From JAYFRL01 sp034925905 (GTDB lineage: Bacteria > Bacillota > Clostridia > Lachnospirales > Anaerotignaceae): 64,000 nucleotides of DNA. Of the stretch, positions 55,442 through 63,508 are shown one piece after another; positions within the stretch are counted from its first letter, which is position 1, and the number at the start of each line of letters is the position of its first letter. The position numbers and the translations under genes are program-made. The DNA lies in assembly GCA_034925905.1 (NCBI GenBank), contig JAYFRL010000019.1, forward strand, positions 1-64,000. The letters run 5' to 3'. The notes beneath the pieces are model-generated. The model had not been told where the DNA came from. It worked only from the letters and a program-made list of their open reading frames with translations, and did not search any database.

Positions 55442-57667
55442 ATGTCGAAAAGAATAAAAAGCACTTCGCTGGAAACTAAGGAAGCAGAGATAAAAGAACA
55501 AATATTGACCGATACATTAGAGCTTAATTATATGCCTTATGCCATGAGCGTTATAATTTCAAGGGCAATCCCTGAGATAGACGGGTTTAAGCCGTCACAC
55601 AGGAAGCTTCTTTATACTATGTATAAAATGGGGCTTCTTTCCGGCGGGAGAACGAAATCGTCAAATGTTGTGGGTCAAACCATGAAGCTTAATCCGCATG
55701 GAGACGCAGCCATATATGAAACTCTTGTGAGGCTTACCGAAGGGAATTCTTCGCTTATTCTTCCGTTTGTAGACTCAAAGGGTAATTTCGGCAAAGCATA
55801 TTCAAGGGACATGGCCTATGCAGCTCCAAGATACACGGAAGTTAAGCTTTCCCCTGTTTGCGCCGAGATATTTAAGGATATAGATAAAAATACGGTTGAA
55901 TTTGTTGATAACTATGATTCAACAATGAAAGAGCCGATTCTGTTGCCTACGACTTTTCCAAACATCCTTGTGAATCCAAACCAAGGCATAGCCGTTGGAA
56001 TGGCAAGCTCTTTTGCAAGCTTTAATCTTGCTGAAATGTGCGAAACTGCTGTTGCATATATAAAAAACAACGATATTGATCTTATGGATTATATAAAAGC
56101 GCCGGATTTCCCTACGGGCGGAGAAATATTATACGATGAAAATGAAATGAAGGCCATATATGAAACGGGCAGGGGAAGCTTTAAAGTACGTTCAAGATAT
56201 AAATATGACGAAAAGAACAGTTGTATAGATATTTATGAAATACCATATACAACGACAGTTGAAGCGATTATAGATAAAATAATAGTGCTTGTTAAAAGCG
56301 GGAAGCTTAAAGAAATAAATGATATCCGTGATGAAACCGACCTTAACGGGCTTAAAATAACCATAGACATAAGAAAAAGCGCAAAGCCTCATCTGCTTAT
56401 GCAGAAGCTTTTTTCAATGACTCCGCTTTGCGATTCTTTTAGCTGCAATTTTAATCTTCTTATAGACGGAAGGCCAAAGGTTCTTGGTATAAAAGAAATA
56501 CTTTATGAATGGTCGCGTTTTAGGGTTGCTTCCATTAAAAGAATGACTGCTTTTGATATAGAAAAGAAATCCGAAAAGCTTCATTTGCTTATGGGGCTTT
56601 CTAAAATACTTCTTGATATTGATAAGGCGATAAGGATAATAAGGAATACGGAAAATGAAAAAGACGTTGTTCCCAATCTTATGTCGGGTTTTGCTATAGA
56701 TGAGGCTCAAGCCGAATATATAGCGGAAATAAAGCTCAGAAACATAAACAAGGAGTATATTTTAAAGCGTATTGACGAAACGGATGAGCTTAAAGGCGAG
56801 ATAGAAGAGCTTAAAGCTATTCTTGGAAGTGAAACAAAAATAAAAAACATAGTCTGTTCCCAGCTTAAGGCTGTTTCAAAGAAATACGCCAAACCCAGGC
56901 AAACCGAAATTGTGTTAAAATCAGAAGAAGAAAAACCGGACGATATGGAGCTTATAGATGATTATGCTTTAAAGCTTTTTTTAACGGATGAAAACTATAT
57001 TAAAAAGATTCCGCTTGTTTCCATGCGTTCAGCTGGTGAGCATAAGCTTAAAGAAAACGACAGGATAATATGCGAGAAGGATACATCAAACAGGGCTGAT
57101 ATCCTTTTCTTCTCAAACATGCAAAATGTCTATAAGCTTAAAGCTAGCGAGATTAATGATTGCAAGGCGAGTAGCTTGGGTGAATATCTGCCAAATATCC
57201 TTTCGATGGAGGAAGGGGAAAAAATTGTTTATGTGGTTGCAACCCTTGATTACAGCGGATATATGCTCTTTGCGTTTGAAAACGGGAAGGCTGCAAAAAT
57301 AAAGATCGAGAGTTATGCAACAAAGGCAAACAGAAAGAAGCTTATAAACGCATATTCAGCAAAGTCATCTTTGGTTTTTGCTTTGGATATTCCTGAAGAT
57401 ACTGATATAATTCTTATAAGGGATACGGATAAGGCTACTCTTATAAACACAGCCTTAGTACCGCTTGCTTTAACCAAAAATGCTTCAGGGGTTCAGGTTT
57501 ATACACTTAAAAAGAAGAGCAAGGTCTCAATGGCAATTCCTAAAGAAGAGTTTGTTTCGTCCAATGTTGAATATTACAGGTCAAACAAAATACCTTCGGC
57601 TGGTCATTTTATATCGGATGATGATAAGGCCAGAAACAGTATTCCTATGCAGCTTAATTTGTTTTAA
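55442..57667 (+). CDS. Type IIA topoisomerase subunit A (ParC/GyrA-like, divergent)
   Basis: A 741-residue breakage-reunion subunit. The winged-helix domain has the catalytic tyrosine Tyr131 in AAPRYTEVKL. The quinolone-contact region reads NPHGDAAIYE, so the usual serine (E. coli GyrA Ser83) is Ala89, while the acidic partner is kept as Glu93. A coiled-coil arm follows (about 360-480). The C-terminal beta-pinwheel (about 510-735) has no GyrA box (QRRGGKG), which favours a ParC-like enzyme that does not wrap DNA for supercoiling. It begins ATG 55442 after AAGGGG. It is paired with the B subunit and ends at a strong terminator. Confidence 0.9.
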   Translation: MSKRIKSTSLETKEAEIKEQILTDTLELNYMPYAMSVIISRAIPEIDGFKPSHRKLLYTMYKMGLLSGGRTKSSNVVGQTMKLNPHGDAAIYETLVRLTEGNSSLILPFVDSKGNFGKAYSRDMAYAAPRYTEVKLSPVCAEIFKDIDKNTVEFVDNYDSTMKEPILLPTTFPNILVNPNQGIAVGMASSFASFNLAEMCETAVAYIKNNDIDLMDYIKAPDFPTGGEILYDENEMKAIYETGRGSFKVRSRYKYDEKNSCIDIYEIPYTTTVEAIIDKIIVLVKSGKLKEINDIRDETDLNGLKITIDIRKSAKPHLLMQKLFSMTPLCDSFSCNFNLLIDGRPKVLGIKEILYEWSRFRVASIKRMTAFDIEKKSEKLHLLMGLSKILLDIDKAIRIIRNTENEKDVVPNLMSGFAIDEAQAEYIAEIKLRNINKEYILKRIDETDELKGEIEELKAILGSETKIKNIVCSQLKAVSKKYAKPRQTEIVLKSEEEKPDDMELIDDYALKLFLTDENYIKKIPLVSMRSAGEHKLKENDRIICEKDTSNRADILFFSNMQNVYKLKASEINDCKASSLGEYLPNILSMEEGEKIVYVVATLDYSGYMLFAFENGKAAKIKIESYATKANRKKLINAYSAKSSLVFALDIPEDTDIILIRDTDKATLINTALVPLALTKNASGVQVYTLKKKSKVSMAIPKEEFVSSNVEYYRSNKIPSAGHFISDDDKARNSIPMQLNLF

Positions 57668-57703
57668 TGTAATTGATTAATTTATAGAATTAAAATAACT
57701 ATC

Positions 57704-57751
57704 AAAAAACAATCTTTACCTGGAAATACGACAGGCAAGGATTGTTTTTTT
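57704..57751. terminator. Terminator after the topoisomerase operon
   Basis: A 19-position stem with one wobble and one mismatch (57704-57722 with 57732-57750), a 9-base loop, and A6/T7 flanks. Confidence 0.9.
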
Positions 57752-57789
57752 ACTTAAATTTTTATTTAAAACAGCTTGTCAACCTTAAT

Positions 57790-57818
57790 GTATACCTTTA
57801 TTGACGAGAGCATATAAT
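57790..57818 (+). promoter_or_regulatory. Putative SigE-type sporulation promoter for spoIIP
   Basis: GTATACC (57790-57796), 14 bases, then CATATAAT (57811-57818) fits the mother-cell SigE pattern (ATATT-like -35, CATACAAT-like -10). It ends about 22 bases before the spoIIP start, and spoIIP is SigE-dependent in Bacillus. Confidence 0.5.
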
Positions 57819-57840
57819 TTTATGGTAAGGAGGGCTGCTG

Positions 57841-58908
57841 TTGAAAACTGTAAAAAACTACAAGCTGAAAAAATTTGTAATAAAAAATATTGCAGCCTTG
57901 GTTGTAGTTGCGGCTGCATATATTGTTTTTATAGGGAATACGGATATTTTTGCAAAAATTGCCGTAACAAACGGATTCCCTATAAGGTTTGGCAATTCTT
58001 CGGGAGAAAACGGAGGATATTTGGGAAAGGGGAATATAATAACGAAGCTTATAGGCATAGACGACATAATATATCAGCCCGAAACGGACATAGAGCTTTC
58101 CGATGATAGCCCCAAAATAAACCTAACAGAGGAAGATATTGAAAAACTGTCGGATTTCGGATATGTAAAAAGCAATTTTTATACTATAGATAAAAAAACC
58201 GACCTTTTTGAAGAAGATATAAACGCAAAAGATTTTTTGTCATATGATTTGAGCATAGACACTGAAACCTCAGGACCTAAAGTGCTTATTTTCCATACCC
58301 ATTCAAACGAAGGATTTATAGACAGCGATATGTCAAAAGGAATGGAAGAGGGTGTATACGGAGTTGGAGAAAGACTTAAAGAATTACTCGAAAAAAAATA
58401 TGGGATATCCTGCCTTCATCATAACGGACGTTATGATATTGTAGACGGGAAAAGCCAGATAATAGGCGCCTATGAACGAATGGAGCCGAATATACGTGAA
58501 ATATTAAAAAACAATCCCAGTATAGAAGTTGTGATAGATATGCATAGAGACGGCGTTAGGGACGATATCAAGCTTGTTACGGACATAAACGGCAAAAAAA
58601 CTGCTCAAATAATGTTTTTCAACGGCATATGTAAGCTTTATCAAAACGGTGTTTTAAGAGAAATAAGCACTCTTAACAGTAATTATGTTAAGGATAATCT
58701 TGCTTTAAGCTTTAATTTGCAGCTTTCCGCAAATAAGCTGTATCCGGGATTCACAAGAAAAATTTACATAAACGCATATAGATACAGTGAGCATATGCTT
58801 CCAAAATCTATTCTTGTAGAGGTTGGAGCACAGACAAACACAAAAGAAGAGGCATGCAATGCAATGGAACCTTTAGCTGATATTCTGGCCTCGGTTTTAT
58901 TAGAATAA
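57841..58908 (+). CDS. spoIIP: Stage II sporulation protein P
   Basis: A 355-residue membrane-anchored amidase/endopeptidase. One N-terminal helix (about 13-32) is followed by a variable linker and the SpoIIP catalytic domain (about 140-350). Conserved segments are KVLIFHTHSNEGF (zinc/catalytic His and Glu), VVIDMHRDGV and the C-terminal LVEVGAQTNTKEEACNAM. SpoIIP works with SpoIID and SpoIIM to thin septal peptidoglycan during engulfment. Start TTG 57841 lies seven bases after AAGGAGG. The gene shows that the organism belongs to an endospore-forming lineage. In Bacillus it follows gpr; here gpr is absent. Confidence 0.95.
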   Translation: MKTVKNYKLKKFVIKNIAALVVVAAAYIVFIGNTDIFAKIAVTNGFPIRFGNSSGENGGYLGKGNIITKLIGIDDIIYQPETDIELSDDSPKINLTEEDIEKLSDFGYVKSNFYTIDKKTDLFEEDINAKDFLSYDLSIDTETSGPKVLIFHTHSNEGFIDSDMSKGMEEGVYGVGERLKELLEKKYGISCLHHNGRYDIVDGKSQIIGAYERMEPNIREILKNNPSIEVVIDMHRDGVRDDIKLVTDINGKKTAQIMFFNGICKLYQNGVLREISTLNSNYVKDNLALSFNLQLSANKLYPGFTRKIYINAYRYSEHMLPKSILVEVGAQTNTKEEACNAMEPLADILASVLLE

Positions 58909-58961
58909 AAATTGGAACAAATTGAATGTTTAAGCATAAATATTTATGAAATAATAGACTC

Positions 58962-59354
58962 ATGCTTATAAGATTTATGATATACGGTTTAGCAGGGTGG
59001 ACGATGGAAATAGTTTGGACGGGAATAGCTTCTCTTTTAAAAGGAGATCTTATGCTTAAGTCATCCACCTCGCTATGGATGTTTTTAATATATGGATCAG
59101 CTGTGTTTTTAGAGCCACTATTTTCATTGCTTGAGGATTCACCTGTGGTTTTGAGAGGAGGGTTATATATGCTTTCTATTTTTTTGGCTGAATTTGCTAC
59201 AGGAATGCTTCTGCAAAAAACGGCGGGTTGCCCTTGGGATTACGGCACTTCCAAATATAGTATAAATGGAATAATACGTCTGGACTATGCACCGGTATGG
59301 TTTGCGGTGGGGCTAATATTTGAAAAATTATATTTTGTTTTAACAGCGATATGA
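58962..59354 (+). CDS. Small membrane protein (PF06541-like)
   Basis: A 130-residue protein with about four helices, starting MLIRFMIYGLAGWTMEIVWTG. This N-terminal pattern and the later GCPWDYG and INGIIRLDY motifs match the putative ABC-transporter type IV family (PF06541), whose function is unknown. The ATG at 58962 has no convincing ribosome binding site (only AATAGAC upstream), so expression may be low or the start may differ. It lies 53 bases after spoIIP and could be co-transcribed. A terminator follows after 16 bases. Confidence 0.78.
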   Translation: MLIRFMIYGLAGWTMEIVWTGIASLLKGDLMLKSSTSLWMFLIYGSAVFLEPLFSLLEDSPVVLRGGLYMLSIFLAEFATGMLLQKTAGCPWDYGTSKYSINGIIRLDYAPVWFAVGLIFEKLYFVLTAI

Positions 59355-59370
59355 TAGGTAATATTATTTG

Positions 59371-59402
59371 TTAAGGCGTTGTCCATAGGGACAATGCCTT
59401 AA
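59371..59402. terminator. Terminator after the PF06541-like gene
   Basis: A 14-bp stem (59371-59384 with 59389-59402, one wobble), ATAG loop, followed by CTTTTATA. Confidence 0.85.
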
Positions 59403-59411
59403 CTTTTATAT

Positions 59412-59687
59412 AGCAAAGCCGGGGAGACGTCCGGCCGAATGTAAGCGAGTCTTTCTACAAAATACGGAAAGGTTTTGAACAGCAAAGCCGGGAAGATGCC
59501 CGGCCGAACGTAAGCGAGTTTTTCTACAAAATACGGAAAGGTTTTGAATAGCAAAGCCGGGGAGACGTCCGGCCGAATGTAAGCGAGCTTTTCTACAAAA
59601 TACGGAAAGGTTTTGAATAGCAAAGCCGGGAAGACGTCTGGCCGAACGTAAGCGAGCCTTTCCGCTTTTGGCGGAGAGGTTTTGAAC
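59412..59687. repeat. Four-copy 69-bp tandem repeat
   Basis: Four direct copies, each exactly 69 bases: 59412-59480, 59481-59549, 59550-59618 and 59619-59687. Each unit has a GC-rich inverted repeat (GCCGG...CCGGC; in copy 2 a 7-bp stem GCCGGG-AAGAT-GCCCGGC) followed by GTAAGCGAG and a second small stem (CTTTC...GAAAG). Copies 1-3 are near-identical there. Copy 4 has a different loop but keeps the second stem (CCTTTCCGC...GCGGAGAGG). Being a multiple of three, it keeps a spurious minus-strand frame open. Confidence 0.95.
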
Positions 59688-59743
59688 AAGAATAAATATG
59701 TAAAAAATTAAATTGTTTTAGTTTTATTTTTTTATCTTTACTG

Positions 59744-59771
59744 TTGACAAAATAGAAAAAGAATATAATAA
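59744..59771 (+). promoter_or_regulatory. Promoter for the iclR-aldehyde/aldolase genes
   Basis: TTGACA (59744-59749) precedes an AT-rich stretch with TATAAT (59764-59769, 14-base spacing) and TAATAA (59766-59771, 16-base spacing). The exact -10 is ambiguous. Confidence 0.5.
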
Positions 59772-59797
59772 TAAAAGATGTAAGTATTTACGAAACA

Positions 59798-59816
59798 AGT
59801 TCGGCAATAACGAACT
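59798..59816. promoter_or_regulatory. Putative IclR operator
   Basis: An inverted repeat AGTTCG-(7 bases)-CGAACT lies between the promoter and the ribosome binding site. It is well placed for autoregulation. Confidence 0.5.
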
Positions 59817-59831
59817 ATTAAGGAGGCTAAA

Positions 59832-60608
59832 ATGGCAAAATCAAAAGGGGTCATAATCCAGTCTGTTGCAAGGGCTATGGATATATTAGAATACTTTAAC
59901 AAAATAAAGGAAATGGGTATTTCTGAAATTTCCGAATGTATGGGCCTTAGCAAAAGCACCGTTTTTGGCCTTGTAAATACGCTTGTAAATTACGGATATT
60001 TAGAGCAGGATTCTGAAAATAAAAAATATAAGCTAGGCATAAAACTTTTTGAACTGGGATGCACTGTTGAGAAACGCTTGGATTTGCGTAATGAAGCAAG
60101 ACCGTTTTGCGAGAAAATCTCAAAAGCATATGGGCAGACGGTTCACCTTGCAACTCATTATGAAGGAGAGGTTGTGTATATAGATAAATTCGATATGCCT
60201 GATTTTCCCATTTCATACTCGCAAGTGGGTAAGCGTGCTCCCATGAGCTGCACTGGCGTAGGAAAAGCGATGCTTGCATATTTGCCTTGGGAATATGTTC
60301 AAAGGTTTATTGTTTCAAAGGGATTCCCGCTTAAAACGGAAAAATCAATAAAAACCGTTGAAGAGCTGAAAGAATGTCTTTTTGAAATACGCAGAAACGG
60401 ATATGCCATAGATGATGAAGAGATATTAATAGGGTTACGGTGTGTTGCCGCGCCTATTTTCAATCATAAGAATGAGCCTATTGCAGCTATAAGTCTTTCT
60501 GGCATGGTGAATAAAATGACGGATGATGTTATTAAGGAAATGGCAAAGGATATAATTGATTGTACCCGTGCTATTTCAAATAGCTTAGGCTGTAAAAAAG
60601 ATAATTAA
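59832..60608 (+). CDS. IclR family transcriptional regulator
   Basis: A 258-residue IclR regulator. The N-terminal winged helix-turn-helix (about 8-68) contains ISECMGLSKSTVFGLVNTL. The effector domain (about 80-250) carries the MSCTGVGKAMLAYLPWE and LRCVAAPIFNH segments that line the ligand pocket. ATG 59832 follows AAGGAGG by seven bases. It is followed after 64 bases by the dehydrogenase-aldolase pair, so it very likely controls their expression in response to a pathway acid. It is a relative of the IclR gene at 18871, but clearly not a recent copy. Confidence 0.93.
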   Translation: MAKSKGVIIQSVARAMDILEYFNKIKEMGISEISECMGLSKSTVFGLVNTLVNYGYLEQDSENKKYKLGIKLFELGCTVEKRLDLRNEARPFCEKISKAYGQTVHLATHYEGEVVYIDKFDMPDFPISYSQVGKRAPMSCTGVGKAMLAYLPWEYVQRFIVSKGFPLKTEKSIKTVEELKECLFEIRRNGYAIDDEEILIGLRCVAAPIFNHKNEPIAAISLSGMVNKMTDDVIKEMAKDIIDCTRAISNSLGCKKDN

Positions 60609-60672
60609 ACAACTGGCAAATAGCTTTTAAATTCATTATAAAAACAAAAAAGACTTGAAGGGAGCTTAAAAA

Positions 60673-61539
60673 ATGGAGGAAAAAATCAAAGTTGGAATTA
60701 TAGGCCCGGGGAACATAGGCACTGACCTTATGTACAAAATTATAAAAAGCAAGCATCTTCAAATGCATTTTATGACAGGCATTATCGAAAGTGAAGGCTT
60801 GAAAAGAGCTGAGGGCTTAGGTTATAAAACATCAACGGAAGGTGTTAAAGCTGTTGCAGAAGATCCGGATGTAAAAATTGTGTTTGACGCAACGCTTGCA
60901 AGTGCACATCTTGTAAACGCGCCCGTGCTTAAAGCCGCAGGCAAAATAGCCATTGATATGACTCCGGCCGCTGTGGGACCATACGTTGTTCCTTGCGTTA
61001 ATCTTGATAAGCTTCAGGATGTTGATAATTTTAATATGGTTACTTGCGGAGGGCAGGCTACAATTCCCATTGTAAATGCTATTAATGAGGTTGCCGATGT
61101 TGAATATGCGGAAATAGTTGCCAGCATATCTTCAAAAAGCGCGGGACCTGGCACAAGGGCAAGCATAGACGAATTCACACAAACAACAAGAAAGGGTCTT
61201 GAAACTATAGGCGGAGCAGATAAAGCAAAAGCCATAATAGTTCTTAACCCGGCAGAACCTCCGGTTATGATGTGCAACACAATATATACAATGGTAAAAA
61301 ATCCTGATGAAAAAGCAATAATTGATGCTGTTAATAAAACCATAAAAGAAGTTCAACAATACACACCCGGCTATCAGCTTAGAGTTCCTCCTATCGTTGA
61401 AGGCAATAAAGTAACCGTTATTGTCCAGGTTGAGGGCGCAGGCGATTTTCTTCCTGCATATTCAGGGAACCTTGATATTATTAATTCCGCGGCTGTTGCA
61501 GTCGCCGAAAAACTTGCTGTAAAGATGTTGAATAAATGA
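60673..61539 (+). CDS. Acetaldehyde dehydrogenase (acylating), MhpF/DmpF type
   Basis: A 288-residue enzyme converting acetaldehyde, NAD+ and CoA to acetyl-CoA. The Rossmann motif is GPGNIG (about 10-15). The catalytic cysteine is Cys125 in VTCGGQATIP, followed by SISSKSAGPGTRASIDEFT, a signature of the family. It is about 25 residues shorter than the Pseudomonas enzyme because a loop before the C-terminal LPAYSGNLDI segment is missing. It forms a channelling complex with the aldolase encoded next. ATG follows AAGGGAG. The aldolase starts 13 bases after its stop, so they form one operon. Confidence 0.95.
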   Translation: MEEKIKVGIIGPGNIGTDLMYKIIKSKHLQMHFMTGIIESEGLKRAEGLGYKTSTEGVKAVAEDPDVKIVFDATLASAHLVNAPVLKAAGKIAIDMTPAAVGPYVVPCVNLDKLQDVDNFNMVTCGGQATIPIVNAINEVADVEYAEIVASISSKSAGPGTRASIDEFTQTTRKGLETIGGADKAKAIIVLNPAEPPVMMCNTIYTMVKNPDEKAIIDAVNKTIKEVQQYTPGYQLRVPPIVEGNKVTVIVQVEGAGDFLPAYSGNLDIINSAAVAVAEKLAVKMLNK

Positions 61540-61552
61540 GGAGGGATTTAAA

Positions 61553-62560
61553 ATGGAAAAGAAGAAAATAAACATTGTAGACACAACGCTTCGTGACGGA
61601 AGCCACGCAGTAAGCCATAGTTTTTCCCCTGAGCAAGTAGCGGCTATTGCAGGCGGGCTTGACAAAGTGGGAGTAAGCATAATTGAATGTGCGCATGGTG
61701 ACGGAATAACGGGCTCAACATTTAATTATGGCTTTTCAAAATATAAAGAAATGGATCTTATTAAATCCGCAAGCTCTGCCATTAAAAATGGAAGAGAGTG
61801 TATCCTCCTTATCCCGGGAATAGGAACAATTGAAGATATGGAAGAGGCATATGAAAACGGAGCAAGGGTTGTAAGAGTTGCAACGCATTGTACAGAAGCA
61901 GATGTTGGAATTCAGCATATTAAGGCTGCAAAAAAGATGGGCATGATGGCTGTGGGTTTTCTTATGATGATACATATGGCAAGCCCTGAAAAGCTTCTTG
62001 AACAGGCTAAAATTTTTGAAGCCGCAGGAGCAGACTATATTAATCTTGCCGATTCGGCAGGCTATCTTCTTCCCGAAGATGTTAAAGAAAGAATAAAAAC
62101 TGTTGTTGAAGGTATAAATATTCCTGTTGGTTTCCATGCTCATAACAATCTTAGTCTTGCAATTGCAAATTCAATTGCTGCTGTTGAAGTTGGCGCAACA
62201 TATGTAGATGCCACTTGCCGTGGCCTTGGTGCAGGAGCAGGGAATGCCCAGCTTGAGGTTTTAGTAGCTGTTCTAAATAGAATGGGATATGATACGGGAA
62301 TTGACCTTTATGGTGTAATGGATGTGGCAGAAGAAATAGTTGAGCCTATCATGCAGCGCCCTCAAATAATAAAGAGTGCTCCTTTAATGCTAGGCTATGC
62401 AGGTGTATATTCAAGCTTTCTTCTTCACACATATAAAGCAGCAGAAAGGTTTGACCTTAATCCAAGGGATATTCTTGTTGAGCTTGGTAAAAGAAGAATG
62501 GTTGGCGGCCAGGAAGATATGATTGTTGATGTTGCTTATCAGCTTTCTTTGAAAAAATAA
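61553..62560 (+). CDS. 4-hydroxy-2-oxovalerate aldolase (MhpE/DmpG type)
   Basis: A 335-residue class II aldolase (HMGL-like TIM barrel plus DmpG-type communication domain) that splits 4-hydroxy-2-oxovalerate into pyruvate and acetaldehyde. The metal and catalytic residues are in DTTLRDGSH (about 10-18) and FHAHNN (His195, His197). The C-terminal domain (about 265-335) contains the region that contacts the dehydrogenase. Such pairs usually end aromatic meta-cleavage pathways, yet none of the upstream enzymes is in this window. In an anaerobe the hydroxy-oxoacid must come from another route. ATG follows GAGGAGGG. Confidence 0.95.
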   Translation: MEKKKINIVDTTLRDGSHAVSHSFSPEQVAAIAGGLDKVGVSIIECAHGDGITGSTFNYGFSKYKEMDLIKSASSAIKNGRECILLIPGIGTIEDMEEAYENGARVVRVATHCTEADVGIQHIKAAKKMGMMAVGFLMMIHMASPEKLLEQAKIFEAAGADYINLADSAGYLLPEDVKERIKTVVEGINIPVGFHAHNNLSLAIANSIAAVEVGATYVDATCRGLGAGAGNAQLEVLVAVLNRMGYDTGIDLYGVMDVAEEIVEPIMQRPQIIKSAPLMLGYAGVYSSFLLHTYKAAERFDLNPRDILVELGKRRMVGGQEDMIVDVAYQLSLKK

Positions 62561-62659
62561 TTATGGTATATGCTGCAAAAATAAAATTCTTCACCCGTAA
62601 GGAAAGCGTACTTATGCTTTAGAGTAAACTTCTTCTCTCATATATAAATCAGCAAAAAA

Positions 62660-62697
62660 CAACAAGCTCGATAGAATAAAATCTAAAGAGCTTGTTG
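62660..62697. terminator. Bidirectional terminator after the aldolase gene
   Basis: A 10-bp stem CAACAAGCTC (62660-62669) with GAGCTTGTTG (62688-62697), an 18-base A/T-rich loop, and T/A tracts on both sides, between convergent operons. Confidence 0.8.
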
Positions 62698-62730
62698 GTT
62701 TTTATTTACTTATAATTTTTATAAGCAGAA

Positions 62731-63474
62731 TTAATCTTTTGTAACTCCGCCGTCAGCGTCTATAATTTCTCCGGTAACAAAACTTGAAAGATCTGAAAGC
62801 AGGAATAATATTACGTTTGCAATTTCATACGGCTTAGCTGTCCTGTTAAGAGGTATAAGAGACAGAGAGTTTTTGCTCTGTTCAGGCGTCATTATGCTTG
62901 TCATGGCAGTTTTTGTATATCCTGGGCAAACTCCTGTGCAGTTTATATTATATTTTCCGCCTTCTTTGGCTATTGCAAGGGTGAGGCCTATAACTCCTGC
63001 TTTTGATGTTGCATATGCACATGTTCCAAGGAGACCACCGCCAACCTTTGCCGCTATTGAAGAGACGTTAACAATATGCCCGCCGCCATTGTCCCGCATA
63101 TTTGGATATACAACGCTTATTGCGGCATACATGGCAGTAAGATTGATGGCCAAAACTTTATCCCATTCTTCTTGGGTTGTGTCAAGGAATTTTTTTGTGC
63201 TTACAATTCCGGCAACATTTGCAAGACCATGAATATATCCGTATTTTTTGCATATCCCGCCAAATACTTCTCTTATCTCCGATGGATTTGAAAGATCCAC
63301 CATATATGCCTCGCAATTTTCTTTTCCAAGTTCTGAAATAACTTCGTCTGCCGCATTTTTATTTATATCTATAATTATAACTTTTCCGCCGCCATTAACT
63401 ATTCCTTTGGCAACTTCTCTTCCTATGCCGCCTGCGCCGCCTGTTACAATAATATTTTTTCCTTTAAAGTCCAT
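62731..63474 (-). CDS. Short-chain dehydrogenase/reductase (FabG-like)
   Basis: A 247-residue classical SDR. The cofactor motif TGGAGGIG is at about 11-18, and the catalytic residues are Ser in NVSSIAAKVGG and Tyr/Lys in CAYATSKAG. The C-terminal FVTGEIIDADGG is typical. An acidic residue after beta-2 (IIDINKN) suggests NAD(H) preference. It is a paralogue of the partial SDR directly upstream on this strand (shared AAKVGGG/AGKVGGG, LGTCAY and CPGYT segments), a tandem duplication. ATG 63474 follows GGAGG by eight bases; the in-frame ATG at 63489 abuts that site. Substrate unknown; location suggests an alcohol or hydroxyacid of the neighbouring pathway. Confidence 0.93.
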   Translation of the reverse strand: MDFKGKNIIVTGGAGGIGREVAKGIVNGGGKVIIIDINKNAADEVISELGKENCEAYMVDLSNPSEIREVFGGICKKYGYIHGLANVAGIVSTKKFLDTTQEEWDKVLAINLTAMYAAISVVYPNMRDNGGGHIVNVSSIAAKVGGGLLGTCAYATSKAGVIGLTLAIAKEGGKYNINCTGVCPGYTKTAMTSIMTPEQSKNSLSLIPLNRTAKPYEIANVILFLLSDLSSFVTGEIIDADGGVTKD

Positions 63475-63508
63475 AATAATATCCTCCATTCAATAAACTA
63501 TATTTAAA

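Noticed and set aside
57801..57818. TTGACG followed by TATAAT upstream of spoIIP as a SigA promoter
   Set aside because: The hexamers are far too close (under 10 bases apart). The SigE-like reading fits better.
59412..59687. Possible CRISPR array
   Set aside because: Units are 69 bases and directly abutting, with no unique spacers. No cas genes are present.
59399..59689. Minus-strand open frame of 96 codons across the 69-bp repeat
   Set aside because: It stays open only because the unit length is a multiple of three. It has a TTG start without a ribosome binding site and no likeness to a real protein.
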